From positions 35,438-99,437 of the forward strand of contig JALELZ010000033.1 of the NCBI GenBank assembly GCA_022768465.1: a stretch of DNA of 64,000 nucleotides, given 5' to 3'. This document shows positions 56,252 to 63,857 of the stretch, one piece after another. The notes below the pieces were generated by a model, which was not told where the DNA came from, made no database searches, and saw only the letters and a program-made list of their open reading frames with translations. This stretch comes from Lachnospiraceae bacterium. GTDB lineage: Bacteria; Bacillota; Clostridia; Lachnospirales; Lachnospiraceae. Position numbers and translations under genes: made by a program. Position 1 is the stretch's first letter. Every line of letters starts with the position of its first letter.

Positions 56252-56437
56252 TTATTTGCCCTTTGGTGCATCAGGAAATTTATTCTCGATTTTCTTTCCC
56301 GGCACATATTTTTCATTATTCTCAAGACAGTCATATAAAATATTTATGACCTCTATTTCAGTATGACCTGCAAGCTTTGCAAGTGGGAAATCCTCATTAA
56401 ATCTGGCCTTATATTCATTTAATAAAACTTCAAGCAT
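56252..56437 (-). CDS. Small conserved-looking protein of unknown function
   Basis: 61 residues, MLEVLLNEYKARFNEDFPLA followed by KLAGHTEIEVINILYDCLENNEKYVPGKK and a Lys-rich tail. The ribosome-binding site AAAGGAG sits eight bases before the ATG. Composition is soluble, with a helix-rich middle; the pattern LL-x2-Y-x2-F-x4-P-x12-E-I-x2-I-x3-L-E-N resembles small proteins I recall from Lachnospiraceae but I cannot name a family. It is on the minus strand between the rpsB promoter and the rRNA methyltransferase, with an AT-rich leader and possible CTGACA-17-ATAAAG promoter (about 56494-56521). Confidence 0.55.
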   Translation of the reverse strand: MLEVLLNEYKARFNEDFPLAKLAGHTEIEVINILYDCLENNEKYVPGKKIENKFPDAPKGK

Positions 56438-56603
56438 TTATACTACTCCTTTGCCGTCCTTCAAATTTTTCATTTAATATATCACTACTTATCTTTATGC
56501 TAATGCTTATTTTTTTGTCAGTGTCCTACATATTTATTTTCATCTTCATTAGAACTCAATTTTTCATTTCATCAGATACTTTTATCGTTATCTTCTTATG
56601 TAT

Positions 56604-57797
56604 TTACATTTCATCAACGACCTGGAATATAATAAACTTAAGATAATATGATTCGTCTGCAGCCCACAATATAGGATGATCAGGTGACTGTGTACGGAAC
56701 TCAACCTGTCTCAATCTTTTATGAACTGCATGAGCAGCTTCCTTTATCGTCTTTTTAAAAAGCTCCTCAGTCATAAAATGTGAGCATGAACATGTAGCTA
56801 AAAATCCGCCGTTTTTAACAAGCTTCATGCCCTTCATATTTATTTCTCTGTAGCCTTTAACAGCCTTTTTTGTGGCTTCTCTTGATTTTGTAAATGCCGG
56901 AGGATCAAGTATTACTACATCATACTTTTTTTCTTCAGCAGCAAGCTTAGGTAACAGATCCAGAACATTCTCTGTAATAAACTCTACTCTGTCCGTAAAC
57001 CCGTTTATTTCAGCATTCTTCCTAGCCTGTTCTATGGCTGTTTCAGAAATATCTACTGCGGTTACATGACTCGCTCCGCCTAACGCAGCATTTAAAGCAA
57101 AGGATCCTGTATGTGTGAAGCAGTCAAGCACTTCAGCTCCACTGCATATTCCCTGTATAGCTTTTCTGTTATATTTCTGGTCAAGGAAAAATCCGGTCTT
57201 CTGACCATCCTCAACATTCACAAGGTATTTAACTCCGTTTTCGACTATGTCAACTTCTGTATCAAAGGGTTCTCCGATAAAGCCTTTAAATGGTTCCATG
57301 CCTTCCTTTTTTCTGACAGGTGCATCAGATCTTTCATATACTCCTCGGATCTTTATGCCGTCATTCTCAAGGACTTCTACTAAAAAATCAATCAGCTTAT
57401 TTTTCAGTTTGTCAATGCCAAGTGCCAATGATTCAACAACAAGCACATCATTAAATTTATCGACTACAAGTCCCGGAAGGAAATCAGCTTCACCGAAAAT
57501 AACTCTGCAGGCATTAATGTCAACAGTTTTCTTCCTGTATTCCCATGCATTTCTCACACGCCTATAAAGAAAATCATCATCGATTTTATCACGCCATCTT
57601 GCAAGCATCCTGACAGTGATCTTCGAATTTGTATTAATAAAACCGACTCCCATCTTAAAGCCGTCAAAGTCCTCAACTCTGATAATGTCTCCGTTTTCAA
57701 AATCTCCGTATATCTTATCTATTTCATTATCAAAGATCCATGCCCCACCGGCCTTAATTGTTCGTCCTTCGCCCTTTTTCAGTATGACTGTTGCCAT
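56604..57797 (-). CDS. RlmI-like 23S rRNA m5C methyltransferase (PUA + SAM)
   Basis: 397 residues. N-terminal PUA domain (about 1-75, GEGRTIKAGGAWIFDNEIDKI), linker, and C-terminal SAM-dependent methyltransferase with VLDCFTHTGSFALNAALGG (SAM loop near 219-237), VILDPPAFTKSR (NPPF-like catalytic motif) and the ATCSCSHFMTEELF segment with the catalytic cysteines. Belongs to the RlmI/RlmO/RlmK-L group that methylates cytosines of rRNA. The exact target base is unknown. ATG after GGAGAAAAA. Mono-cistronic; no clear terminator in 56438-56603. Confidence 0.88.
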   Translation of the reverse strand: MATVILKKGEGRTIKAGGAWIFDNEIDKIYGDFENGDIIRVEDFDGFKMGVGFINTNSKITVRMLARWRDKIDDDFLYRRVRNAWEYRKKTVDINACRVIFGEADFLPGLVVDKFNDVLVVESLALGIDKLKNKLIDFLVEVLENDGIKIRGVYERSDAPVRKKEGMEPFKGFIGEPFDTEVDIVENGVKYLVNVEDGQKTGFFLDQKYNRKAIQGICSGAEVLDCFTHTGSFALNAALGGASHVTAVDISETAIEQARKNAEINGFTDRVEFITENVLDLLPKLAAEEKKYDVVILDPPAFTKSREATKKAVKGYREINMKGMKLVKNGGFLATCSCSHFMTEELFKKTIKEAAHAVHKRLRQVEFRTQSPDHPILWAADESYYLKFIIFQVVDEM

Positions 57798-57945
57798 TTT
57801 TTCTCCGTAATCAATCTAGTGACATTTATAAATTCTCATTCACTTATTTTAGTCGTCTTATTATAATAAATGTCAGTTAATTTATGTTTCCTTCATATCT
57901 TATATAACATCATATAGTTTGTATTATATATTAGTGAAAGAAAAA

Positions 57946-57991
57946 GCTTCGAATCCATGCACACTTTTACAGTATACATTAAACCCGAAGC
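57946..57991 (-). terminator. CDF transporter terminator
   Basis: GCTTCG (57946-57951) pairs with CGAAGC (57986-57991) with a long loop, followed by TTTTTCTTTC on the minus strand. About 20 bases after the CDF stop. The rest of the gap down to 57798 is AT-rich and probably holds the methyltransferase promoter. Confidence 0.65.
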
Positions 57992-58012
57992 AAAAACTAT
58001 TATTTTACTTTA

Positions 58013-58957
58013 TTATTCACCGACTCCATAAGGATATCCGTTCGGATTAACATGAACCGTGATATGCTTGATCTCAGGATGTTCTTTCTCAATCAAGCCA
58101 TGTACATCATCCGCAACAAGATGAGCTTCATGCAATGGCATGTTACCGTCAAGATTTATCTCAAGATCAGCGAAAAGTTTTTCTCCGAACTGTCTTGTCA
58201 TAAGTGAATCAATTCCAATGTTCATGTCATGCTCTTTTGAATATTCATTGACGATTTCTTTGATTTCTTTATCAGTTTCCGGGTCTCCCGCATGGTCGAC
58301 AAGCTTGTCAACAGCATCCAATATAACCTCCACAAGACCTACATGTATGATTATCGCACAGATAACAAGACCTGCAAGTAAATCCATGATAGGGAATCCC
58401 ATTCTTGCGCCGAGAATACCTATAAGAGAACCAACTGATGAGAATGCATCTGATCTGTGATGCCATGCATCCGCGCGAAAGGCACTGGACTCGATCTTAT
58501 CTGCCGCAAATATCGTATACCAATACATTCCTTCCTTTGCAGCTATGGAAACTACAGCTGCTGCTATCGCAATCATTCCCGGAGTCTGAGCAGTAAGATA
58601 TTCTTTATGAATAATACTCTGAATGCATCCCCAACCGATATGAACTCCTGTGTATGTAAGGATGAGTCCAAGCAATATTGATGCAAAGCATTCAAATCTC
58701 TCATGTCCGTAAGGGTGTGATGCATCTGCGCCTTTTTTAGATATCTTAACTCCTACAAATGCAATGAATGTTGCAAATACATCAGAAAGTGAATGAATGG
58801 CATCAGACACCATTGCAGTAGAATTACCTACAATTCCGGCAAACATCTTGAATGCAGTAAGTACTACATTGCCGGCAATTCCAACAGCTGCCACCTGATT
58901 AACGATTTTGTGTTTTTCAGCTTCTGTTAAATGAACCTTTGTTTTTTCTTTGCTCAT
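58013..58957 (-). CDS. Cation diffusion facilitator (CDF) metal efflux transporter
   Basis: 314 residues: six-helix membrane domain (about 20-215) and a C-terminal ferredoxin-like cytosolic domain. The metal site is H-x3-D (His55, Asp59 in DAIHSLSD) plus H-x3-D (His166, Asp170 in AWHHRSD); the HDHD set is typical of Zn/Co-type CDFs rather than DDDD iron or manganese types. Exports a divalent metal by proton exchange. Controlled by the riboswitch at 59045-59155, and this link makes Ni2+/Co2+ (or Fe2+) the likely cognate ions. ATG after AGGAGAAAGCT. Confidence 0.93.
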   Translation of the reverse strand: MSKEKTKVHLTEAEKHKIVNQVAAVGIAGNVVLTAFKMFAGIVGNSTAMVSDAIHSLSDVFATFIAFVGVKISKKGADASHPYGHERFECFASILLGLILTYTGVHIGWGCIQSIIHKEYLTAQTPGMIAIAAAVVSIAAKEGMYWYTIFAADKIESSAFRADAWHHRSDAFSSVGSLIGILGARMGFPIMDLLAGLVICAIIIHVGLVEVILDAVDKLVDHAGDPETDKEIKEIVNEYSKEHDMNIGIDSLMTRQFGEKLFADLEINLDGNMPLHEAHLVADDVHGLIEKEHPEIKHITVHVNPNGYPYGVGE

Positions 58958-59044
58958 AGCTTTCTCCTGTCAGAAACAACGCATATCACGTTCCTTATAC
59001 AACAGCTTTCTTTGTATAAAAAAACTGCCATAAGTGCAGCTTAT

Positions 59045-59155
59045 AAAAAAGCTGCGGAACAAATACTACTGTCCCGCAGCTATAAATATCAAAAATATAG
59101 TCTGCTGTCCGTAAAGACCCGGCTAACGATCACCCGCCGCCTGCTCAGTTTGTAC
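59045..59155 (-). ncRNA. NiCo-type (czcD) riboswitch with terminator
   Basis: On the minus strand the conserved blocks appear in order: AACTGAGCAGGC (59150-59139), AGCCGGG (about 59125-59118), and GCGGGACAGT (59077-59068). These match the NiCo riboswitch consensus as I recall it from the solved structure. A terminator, AGCTGCGG (59081-59074) with CCGCAGCT (59057-59050) and TTTTTT, shares bases with the third aptamer block, so aptamer folding would compete with termination and give an ON switch. A second weak CTGC...GCAG plus T7 hairpin (about 59018-59040) lies further along. The CDF exporter begins about 87 bases after the terminator. Confidence 0.85.
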
Positions 59156-59212
59156 TGTAGAGATATGATACTTTTTAAGTGTCCTATTGCAGTGCAAATT
59201 GTTTAAACACAT

Positions 59213-59240
59213 ATTATCTTTCGAACCCCTTGTTAGTCAA
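59213..59240 (-). promoter_or_regulatory. Promoter of the riboswitch-CDF unit
   Basis: TTGACT (59235-59240), 16-base spacer, GATAAT (59213-59218) on the minus strand. Expected transcript start near 59206, about 55 bases before the first aptamer block. Confidence 0.55.
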
Positions 59241-59383
59241 GCGTAAACGTTAAAATAATTTAACCAATTTTCAAATATTCAATCATATACAATTAGAGCC
59301 TATGTTTCTTATATAATATTCACTAATATTAACGAAATATCGCACGATGGCAGTCAACTTATAAATGTTGATACACAAAAAAA

Positions 59384-59404
59384 CGGCGCACCAAAGGTAC
59401 GCCG
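59384..59404 (-). terminator. Terminator of the PLP-enzyme operon
   Basis: CGGCG-c-ACC (59384-59392) pairs with GGT-a-CGCCG (59396-59404) and ends in TTTTTTT on the minus strand. 44 bases after the stop of the second PLP gene. The space from 59241 to 59383 holds nothing else that I can identify. Confidence 0.85.
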
Positions 59405-59447
59405 CTGAATATCCATTATCAGAATGTCAATCTTAAAAAGACCAGAA

Positions 59448-60671
59448 TCAATTTTTGCCGTATGCAGCCTCAAGAGCCTGGGTGAAGTCTCTCTTAAGAT
59501 CCTCGATATTCTCGATACCAACAGAGAATCTAAGAAGACCATCTGTGATACCCATAGCATATCTCTGCTCACGTGTAAGATCTGAATGTGAGCTCATTGG
59601 AGGATATGACATAGTTGTTCTGTATCCGCCAAGTGTCATTGCATAGTGGCAAAGCTTAAGTGAACGCATGAACTTGTTCATCTTAGCCATCCAGTCAGCG
59701 CCAGCCTCAGCCTCCTCAGGAAGGATGATTGAAAGCATTGGGCCATAGTTTCCGTTAAACTGTTCCTTAGCAAGCTCGTGCTGTGGGCAGCTCTCAAGTG
59801 ATGGATGATAAACAGCCTTTACATATGGAGACTCCTCGAACATCTTAGCAAGAGCTGTAGCGTTATCGCTCTGTCTCTTTACACGAAGCTCAAGTGTTCT
59901 GATAGAACGGCAAACAAGCCAGCTATCGAATGGTGAAGCCTGGTTACCCATAAGCTGCTGCATATGGAATACCTTGTCAATAAGCTCAGCCTTACCTGTT
60001 GCTGAACCTGCAGTTGCATCAGAATGTCCGTTGTAGAACTTTGTAAGTGAGTTAACAACAATATCAGCACCAAGCTTAAGAGGCTTTACAAGTGCGCCTG
60101 TCATAAATGTGTTATCAATAACAAGGATAGCATTGTTAGCATGAGCGATCTCTGCAATAGCCTTGATGTTAGGAACAGCTATAACAGGGTTAGCAACTGT
60201 CTCACCATAGAAAAGTGTTGTATTAGGCTGTACTGCATTCTTGATAGCATCAAGATCAGTGAAGTCTACAAATGTAACTGTTACGCCATACTTTCCAAGA
60301 ATGTTTGTGAAGATCTCGATTGATTCACCATAAAGTGTGTCACCTGAAATGATATGATCTCCAGCCTTTGTATTAGCGATGATTGAAGCGCAGATTGCAC
60401 CCATACCAGCTCCGCAGCAAACTGAAGCCTCGCCGCCCTCGATGTAGCTCATAAGCTCATTAAGAGCTGAACGGTTAGGGTTACGATATCTGTTGTAGCA
60501 GAAGCCCTTCTCGTCATATCTCTTCTGAAGATCATCAAGGTCATTTACATTATGAGCTGTAGCAAGATGGATTGGAAGCTGCTCAGGATTTGTTGCAGGC
60601 TCTCTGAAATAAGCACCGGCCTCAAGAATATTTGTTTCAAAAGTGTTCTTTGGATCAAACTCACCGATCAT
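59448..60671 (-). CDS. Cys/Met metabolism PLP enzyme (gamma-lyase/synthase type), second copy
   Basis: 407-residue fold-type I enzyme. PLP Lys211 in SLTKFYNGHSD; Asp186 pairing with the ring nitrogen in LVIDNTFM; the loop FCYNRYRNPN near 57-66 supplies phosphate-binding Tyr and Arg from the neighbouring subunit. In methionine gamma-lyase and cystathionine enzymes the position after YG is Gly or Cys (YGGT/YGCT); here it is YGES. Reaction (elimination on methionine, cystathionine or homocysteine, or replacement) cannot be fixed from sequence. The ATG follows GGAGGATAATTTTCT. It is 84 bases downstream of a related gene, both likely controlled by the MerR-type promoter. Confidence 0.85.
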   Translation of the reverse strand: MIGEFDPKNTFETNILEAGAYFREPATNPEQLPIHLATAHNVNDLDDLQKRYDEKGFCYNRYRNPNRSALNELMSYIEGGEASVCCGAGMGAICASIIANTKAGDHIISGDTLYGESIEIFTNILGKYGVTVTFVDFTDLDAIKNAVQPNTTLFYGETVANPVIAVPNIKAIAEIAHANNAILVIDNTFMTGALVKPLKLGADIVVNSLTKFYNGHSDATAGSATGKAELIDKVFHMQQLMGNQASPFDSWLVCRSIRTLELRVKRQSDNATALAKMFEESPYVKAVYHPSLESCPQHELAKEQFNGNYGPMLSIILPEEAEAGADWMAKMNKFMRSLKLCHYAMTLGGYRTTMSYPPMSSHSDLTREQRYAMGITDGLLRFSVGIENIEDLKRDFTQALEAAYGKN

Positions 60672-60710
60672 AGAAAATTATCCTCCAATAATAAAATGTA
60701 TTGATTATAT

Positions 60711-60738
60711 AAGGCTGCCATCGAATGACGACAGCCTT
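60711..60738 (-). terminator. Hairpin between the two PLP genes
   Basis: AAGGCTG (60711-60717) with CAGCCTT (60732-60738) and ATATAATC after it on the minus strand. A leaky terminator or mRNA stabiliser, probably making the first gene more abundant. Confidence 0.55.
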
Positions 60739-60754
60739 ATAGTATTAGTCATTA

Positions 60755-61948
60755 TCAGTCAAGAGCTGTGAAAGCCTGCTTGAAGTCGTTGATAAGATCA
60801 TCAATGTCCTCAGTACCTGTTGATACTCTGAACATACCTGGTGTGATACCAATTGCTCTTCTGTCAGCATCAGGCATATGGCTGTGTGAAGAAGTGCATG
60901 GGTGGTTAAGTGTTGTTTTGAGTCCGCCAAGTGTTGTTGCATAGTGAACATACTGAAGCTTAGCCATGAATGCGTCGATCTTCTCCTCATCCTCTGTGCA
61001 AAGGATTATGCTGAGCATACCTGAGATCTTCTCGTCATTGCTCCAAAGCTTCTTAGCAATGTCTCTGTTTGTGAAGCTGTCAAGTGAAGGATGGTTAACC
61101 TTAACAACGTGTGGATCAGCCTCGAAGAACTGAGCAAGCTTAGCTGCGTTGTACATCTGTCTCTCGACTCTCAAGAATACTGTCTCAAGAGCTCTGATCA
61201 TCATCCAGCATGGGAATGGATCTGCAGGTGTACCGAAGAGCATTCTCATAGGTCTTACTGTCTCAATGATGTCATGGCTTGCTGTCATGCATCCAAGGAT
61301 AGCATCTGAATGTCCGTTAAGGAACTTTGTCATTGATGAGATAACGATATCTGCGCCAAGCTCAAGCGGTCTGATTGAGATAGGTGTTGTGAATGTGTTA
61401 TCCATCATAAGAAGTGCGCCATTCTTATGAGCAAGCTCTGCCATAGCAGGGATATCAATGATGTTCATTGTTGGGTTAGCGCAAACCTCTGAATAGATGA
61501 GCTTTGTGTTAGGCTTAATAGCTGCCTCAACATTCTTAATATCATCCATATCTACGAAGTCATGCTCTATGCCGAATCTGTCGAACATCTTTCCCCATAC
61601 GTCGAATGTCTCGCCATAGATGAACTTGTTGCAGATTACGTGGTCTCCGCTCTTAAGGAGTGAACCAACTGTTGTTGAGATTGAAGCCATACCTGATGAG
61701 AAGATAAGTGTATCCTTATCAGGAAGATTTGGAGCCTCAAGCTTTGTCATCATGCCTGCAAGTACATCTCTGTCAGGGTTGTTAGTACGAATATAAGTAT
61801 ATCCCTGTCTGTAAGCTTCCTTGATCTCTGAAAGAGTGTTAGCTCCGAAAGCTGTGCAAGGATAGTATGGGAAAGACTCTCCCTTACCAAGGTTAACTGC
61901 GTCTGCTCTGTAATTTCTGGTGTACAGAAGTTCTGTTGAAAGTGCCAT
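60755..61948 (-). CDS. Cys/Met metabolism PLP enzyme (gamma-lyase/synthase type), first copy
   Basis: 397 residues from the ATG at 61948, whose GGAGGGATTAAAA site is seven bases upstream; the five-residue longer TTG reading would put that site inside the gene. PLP Lys208 in SSMTKFLNGHSD, Asp183 in LMMDNTFTTP, the phosphate-binding YTYIRTNNPDR (50-60), SSGMASIST (84-92) and YGET (111-114, where YGGT or YGCT is usual). It is related to the second copy but clearly diverged, so this is an old paralogue pair with possibly distinct substrates. Sulfur amino-acid breakdown or synthesis is inferred from the family only. No SAM or T-box leader precedes it. Confidence 0.85.
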   Translation of the reverse strand: MALSTELLYTRNYRADAVNLGKGESFPYYPCTAFGANTLSEIKEAYRQGYTYIRTNNPDRDVLAGMMTKLEAPNLPDKDTLIFSSGMASISTTVGSLLKSGDHVICNKFIYGETFDVWGKMFDRFGIEHDFVDMDDIKNVEAAIKPNTKLIYSEVCANPTMNIIDIPAMAELAHKNGALLMMDNTFTTPISIRPLELGADIVISSMTKFLNGHSDAILGCMTASHDIIETVRPMRMLFGTPADPFPCWMMIRALETVFLRVERQMYNAAKLAQFFEADPHVVKVNHPSLDSFTNRDIAKKLWSNDEKISGMLSIILCTEDEEKIDAFMAKLQYVHYATTLGGLKTTLNHPCTSSHSHMPDADRRAIGITPGMFRVSTGTEDIDDLINDFKQAFTALD

Positions 61949-62010
61949 TTTTAATCCCTCCAATTTACTTAAAAAATAGTTTTAAGTTAATCCCTTTTGT
62001 TTACGCCCTA

Positions 62011-62041
62011 AGCATAAACTTTATAGTAACAATAGAGTCAA
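62011..62041 (-). promoter_or_regulatory. MerR-type promoter/operator of the PLP operon
   Basis: TTGACT (62036-62041) and TATGCT (62011-62016) on the minus strand are 19 bases apart, the over-long spacing typical of MerR-family activated promoters. The spacer holds a 21-base dyad (62018-62038, ACTTTATAGTAACAATAGAGT) with two mismatched pairs. The divergent MerR gene begins about 190 bases away. Confidence 0.75.
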
Positions 62042-62228
62042 TATAATATTCCAAAAAAAAATACATATTTTTTAAATATTTTTTTTGTGACATTTTTTGT
62101 ATAACTTTGGCATATTTTTTTATATTATTATATTAAGTATTAACAGCTTTACTTTTGTTCCTTTACATTTTATTTGCTTTACATTATTATACGGATTGCA
62201 TCAGATTTTTTTCTGCTCTGGAGGTAAA

Positions 62229-63056
62229 ATGAAAAAAAATTATACCATTGGTGAAGTTTCGAAAATAATGGGCATTTCAACTCAGACTCTGCGCTATTAC
62301 AGTTCTATCGATCTTCTTAAGCCCGCTTATGTTAATCCGGATACCGGGTATAGATATTATTCTGATGATCAGTTTCACTTCATTGACAGAATAAGATATC
62401 TGCAGAAATTAGGAATGTCTCTTGATGAGATCAAGGATATTCTCGTGCATAATGACATCAACTCTCTTATAAAAAATCTTACGGATCTTGAAAACGAATG
62501 TCAGAAGAAAATCAATGAGCTCAATGACACCATTGATACAATAAAATGGTATCGAAATTATTTTTCGGAATCTGCCGAAAACGATGATAATAAATATGCA
62601 TATGTTCAGCATTTTCCTAAAAGATATATGGTTGCCGTCAGCATAAATGAAGGTGAGAGCAAAGAAAGCTATCATTTAAGGCTTATAGCGCTTCGAAATA
62701 AGCCGTTTATGAGGGAGCTTCCGTATATGCGCCAGTATTCTATCATTATGGATTATAGTAATCTCATTGATATGAAGCTTAAACCTCTGTGTCTTGGAAT
62801 GTTTATAAAAAATGCTCCGAACGACGAATCACTTCAAAAGCCGGTTCCTGGCGCAATAATTGAAATTCCGGAGGGGGATTACTATTGCTTCAGATCACGT
62901 ATCCTAAGCGATGGATGGAATCCTTATCTCATCAAGATGTTCTTTTCTGATAATAAGAAAAAACCGGGACTTGTCCTTGCAAATGAATTTGAAAATAGCC
63001 TTAAAGAATATCAGCAATGCCCTTATGAGGTGCAGACATTAATTTTAGATAATTAA
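62229..63056 (+). CDS. MerR family regulator with GyrI-like effector domain
   Basis: About 275 residues. N-terminal winged helix-turn-helix MKKNYTIGEVSKIMGISTQT with LRYYSSIDLLKPAYVNPDTGYRYYS (1-50), a dimerisation coiled coil (about 75-115, DLENECQKKINELNDTIDTI), and a C-terminal GyrI/AraC-effector-like domain (about 125-275). MerR proteins with this C-domain (BmrR type) bind organic or cationic compounds rather than metals; the metal-site cysteines of classical MerR are absent. Start chosen at the ATG at 62229 with GGAGGTAAA; the longer ORF lacks a site. Divergent from the PLP operon, whose promoter it likely activates. Confidence 0.88.
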   Translation: MKKNYTIGEVSKIMGISTQTLRYYSSIDLLKPAYVNPDTGYRYYSDDQFHFIDRIRYLQKLGMSLDEIKDILVHNDINSLIKNLTDLENECQKKINELNDTIDTIKWYRNYFSESAENDDNKYAYVQHFPKRYMVAVSINEGESKESYHLRLIALRNKPFMRELPYMRQYSIIMDYSNLIDMKLKPLCLGMFIKNAPNDESLQKPVPGAIIEIPEGDYYCFRSRILSDGWNPYLIKMFFSDNKKKPGLVLANEFENSLKEYQQCPYEVQTLILDN

Positions 63057-63080
63057 CAGAAATGTTTAATAGACGTTCAG

Positions 63081-63102
63081 GACGGCGGCGTGATCCGCCG
63101 TC
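63081..63102 (+). terminator. merR terminator
   Basis: GACGGCGG (63081-63088) pairs with CCGCCGTC (63095-63102) around a six-base loop, followed by TTTTTTCC. 24 bases after the merR stop; it also faces the phosphatase stop at 63138. Confidence 0.9.
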
Positions 63103-63137
63103 TTTTTTCCTTATGTTTTAGTTAGTTTATGTCTCAG

Positions 63138-63593
63138 TCAGTTCAACACCTGCTCCAATAGCCCTTCACAACCTTCTGCAATCTGCTCAGCACAGTAATC
63201 AAACTGACGTGTATACCACGGATCGTCAATAATTACATTTGGTCTGTCCGAGTATTCCATCAGATAATGAATCTTCCCTTCAGGATCATCACCGAGGATT
63301 CTCTTCATGTAAAACATATTTTCTTCATCCATACCAATGAAAAGATCATACTTATCATAATCTGTTTTCTTTAATTGGCATGCTCTGTATGTTCCGATCG
63401 GTATAAGTTTTCTTTCCAAAGCTGATTTCATCGGCGGATATATAGCATTACCTATCTCTTCCGTTGATGTAGCAGCCGAGTCTATCACGAAATCTGCCGC
63501 AAGTCCTCGTTGATTTACCATGTCTTGAAGAATATATTGTGCAGAAACGCTGCGGCAAATATTGCCGTGGCAAACAAAAAGTATCTTAATCAC
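63138..63593 (-). CDS. Low-molecular-weight protein tyrosine phosphatase
   Basis: 151 residues. The P-loop CHGNICRS has nucleophile Cys8 and Arg14 (CxxxxxR), and the acid loop DDPWYTRQFD near 123-132 carries the catalytic aspartate. Dephosphorylates phosphotyrosine (or arginine, for the McsB-type branch); the target is unknown. The start codon is GTG at 63593 after GGAGGGATTTTATA. It is transcribed alone from a promoter with unusual repeats (next entry). In Firmicutes such phosphatases often act on BY-kinase or arginine-phosphate marks, but neither partner is in the window. Confidence 0.93.
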   Translation of the reverse strand: MIKILFVCHGNICRSVSAQYILQDMVNQRGLAADFVIDSAATSTEEIGNAIYPPMKSALERKLIPIGTYRACQLKKTDYDKYDLFIGMDEENMFYMKRILGDDPEGKIHYLMEYSDRPNVIIDDPWYTRQFDYCAEQIAEGCEGLLEQVLN

Positions 63594-63620
63594 TATAAAA
63601 TCCCTCCTTCAATGCCGTGA

Positions 63621-63707
63621 TTTGCCCTGTTTTGCAAGGTTTTTTGCGTTTTTCATTCTGTACACATATTATGCCGACATTAACAGAATAGGCAAAACGG
63701 GGCAAAA
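63621..63707 (-). promoter_or_regulatory. Phosphatase promoter flanked by repeated GGCAAAA motifs
   Basis: Promoter TTGCCT (63690-63695), 16-base spacer, CATAAT (63668-63673). GGCAAAA-cgg-GGCAAAA (63691-63707) overlaps the -35, and an inverted copy with one base change (TTTGCCCTGTTTTGC, 63621-63635) lies about 35 bases after the start. Each arm is itself a direct repeat with a ten-base, one-turn period. The layout looks like operators on both sides of the promoter. Confidence 0.5.
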
Positions 63708-63741
63708 TGTAGCCTTTTGTACTACTCAGTTGTAGTCAAGT

Positions 63742-63772
63742 AGTAGTCTGTTTAGGGGGGGTGCAGACTACT
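63742..63772 (+). other. Strong hairpin of unknown role
   Basis: AGTAGTCTG (63742-63750) pairs with CAGACTACT (63764-63772) with a G-rich loop containing a run of seven G. On the plus strand GCGTTTTTGG follows, like a terminator, but no plus-strand gene ends nearby. TACTACT repeats occur at 63720-63726 and 63852-63858. It may belong to the neighbouring unidentified gene or mobile element. The remaining 63773-63857 holds nothing I can identify. Confidence 0.45.
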
Positions 63773-63857
63773 GCGTTTTTGGCACTATCGGTAGACAAAA
63801 ACATATCCATTCATGATAAAAAAACGTGTCTAATTGCATAACTGTAATAATCTACTA

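Noticed and set aside
61949-62228. SAM or other riboswitch in front of the PLP genes
   Set aside because: The interval is AT-rich and holds the MerR-type promoter; no conserved riboswitch blocks are visible.
62097-62228. 44-residue N-terminal extension of the MerR regulator
   Set aside because: Very hydrophobic sequence that is really the AT-rich promoter region; GGAGGTAAA precedes the ATG at 62229.
63594-63857. Attachment or integration site next to the phosphatase
   Set aside because: Repeats and a hairpin are present, but no integrase, tRNA gene or target duplication is visible; kept only as a low-confidence boundary idea.
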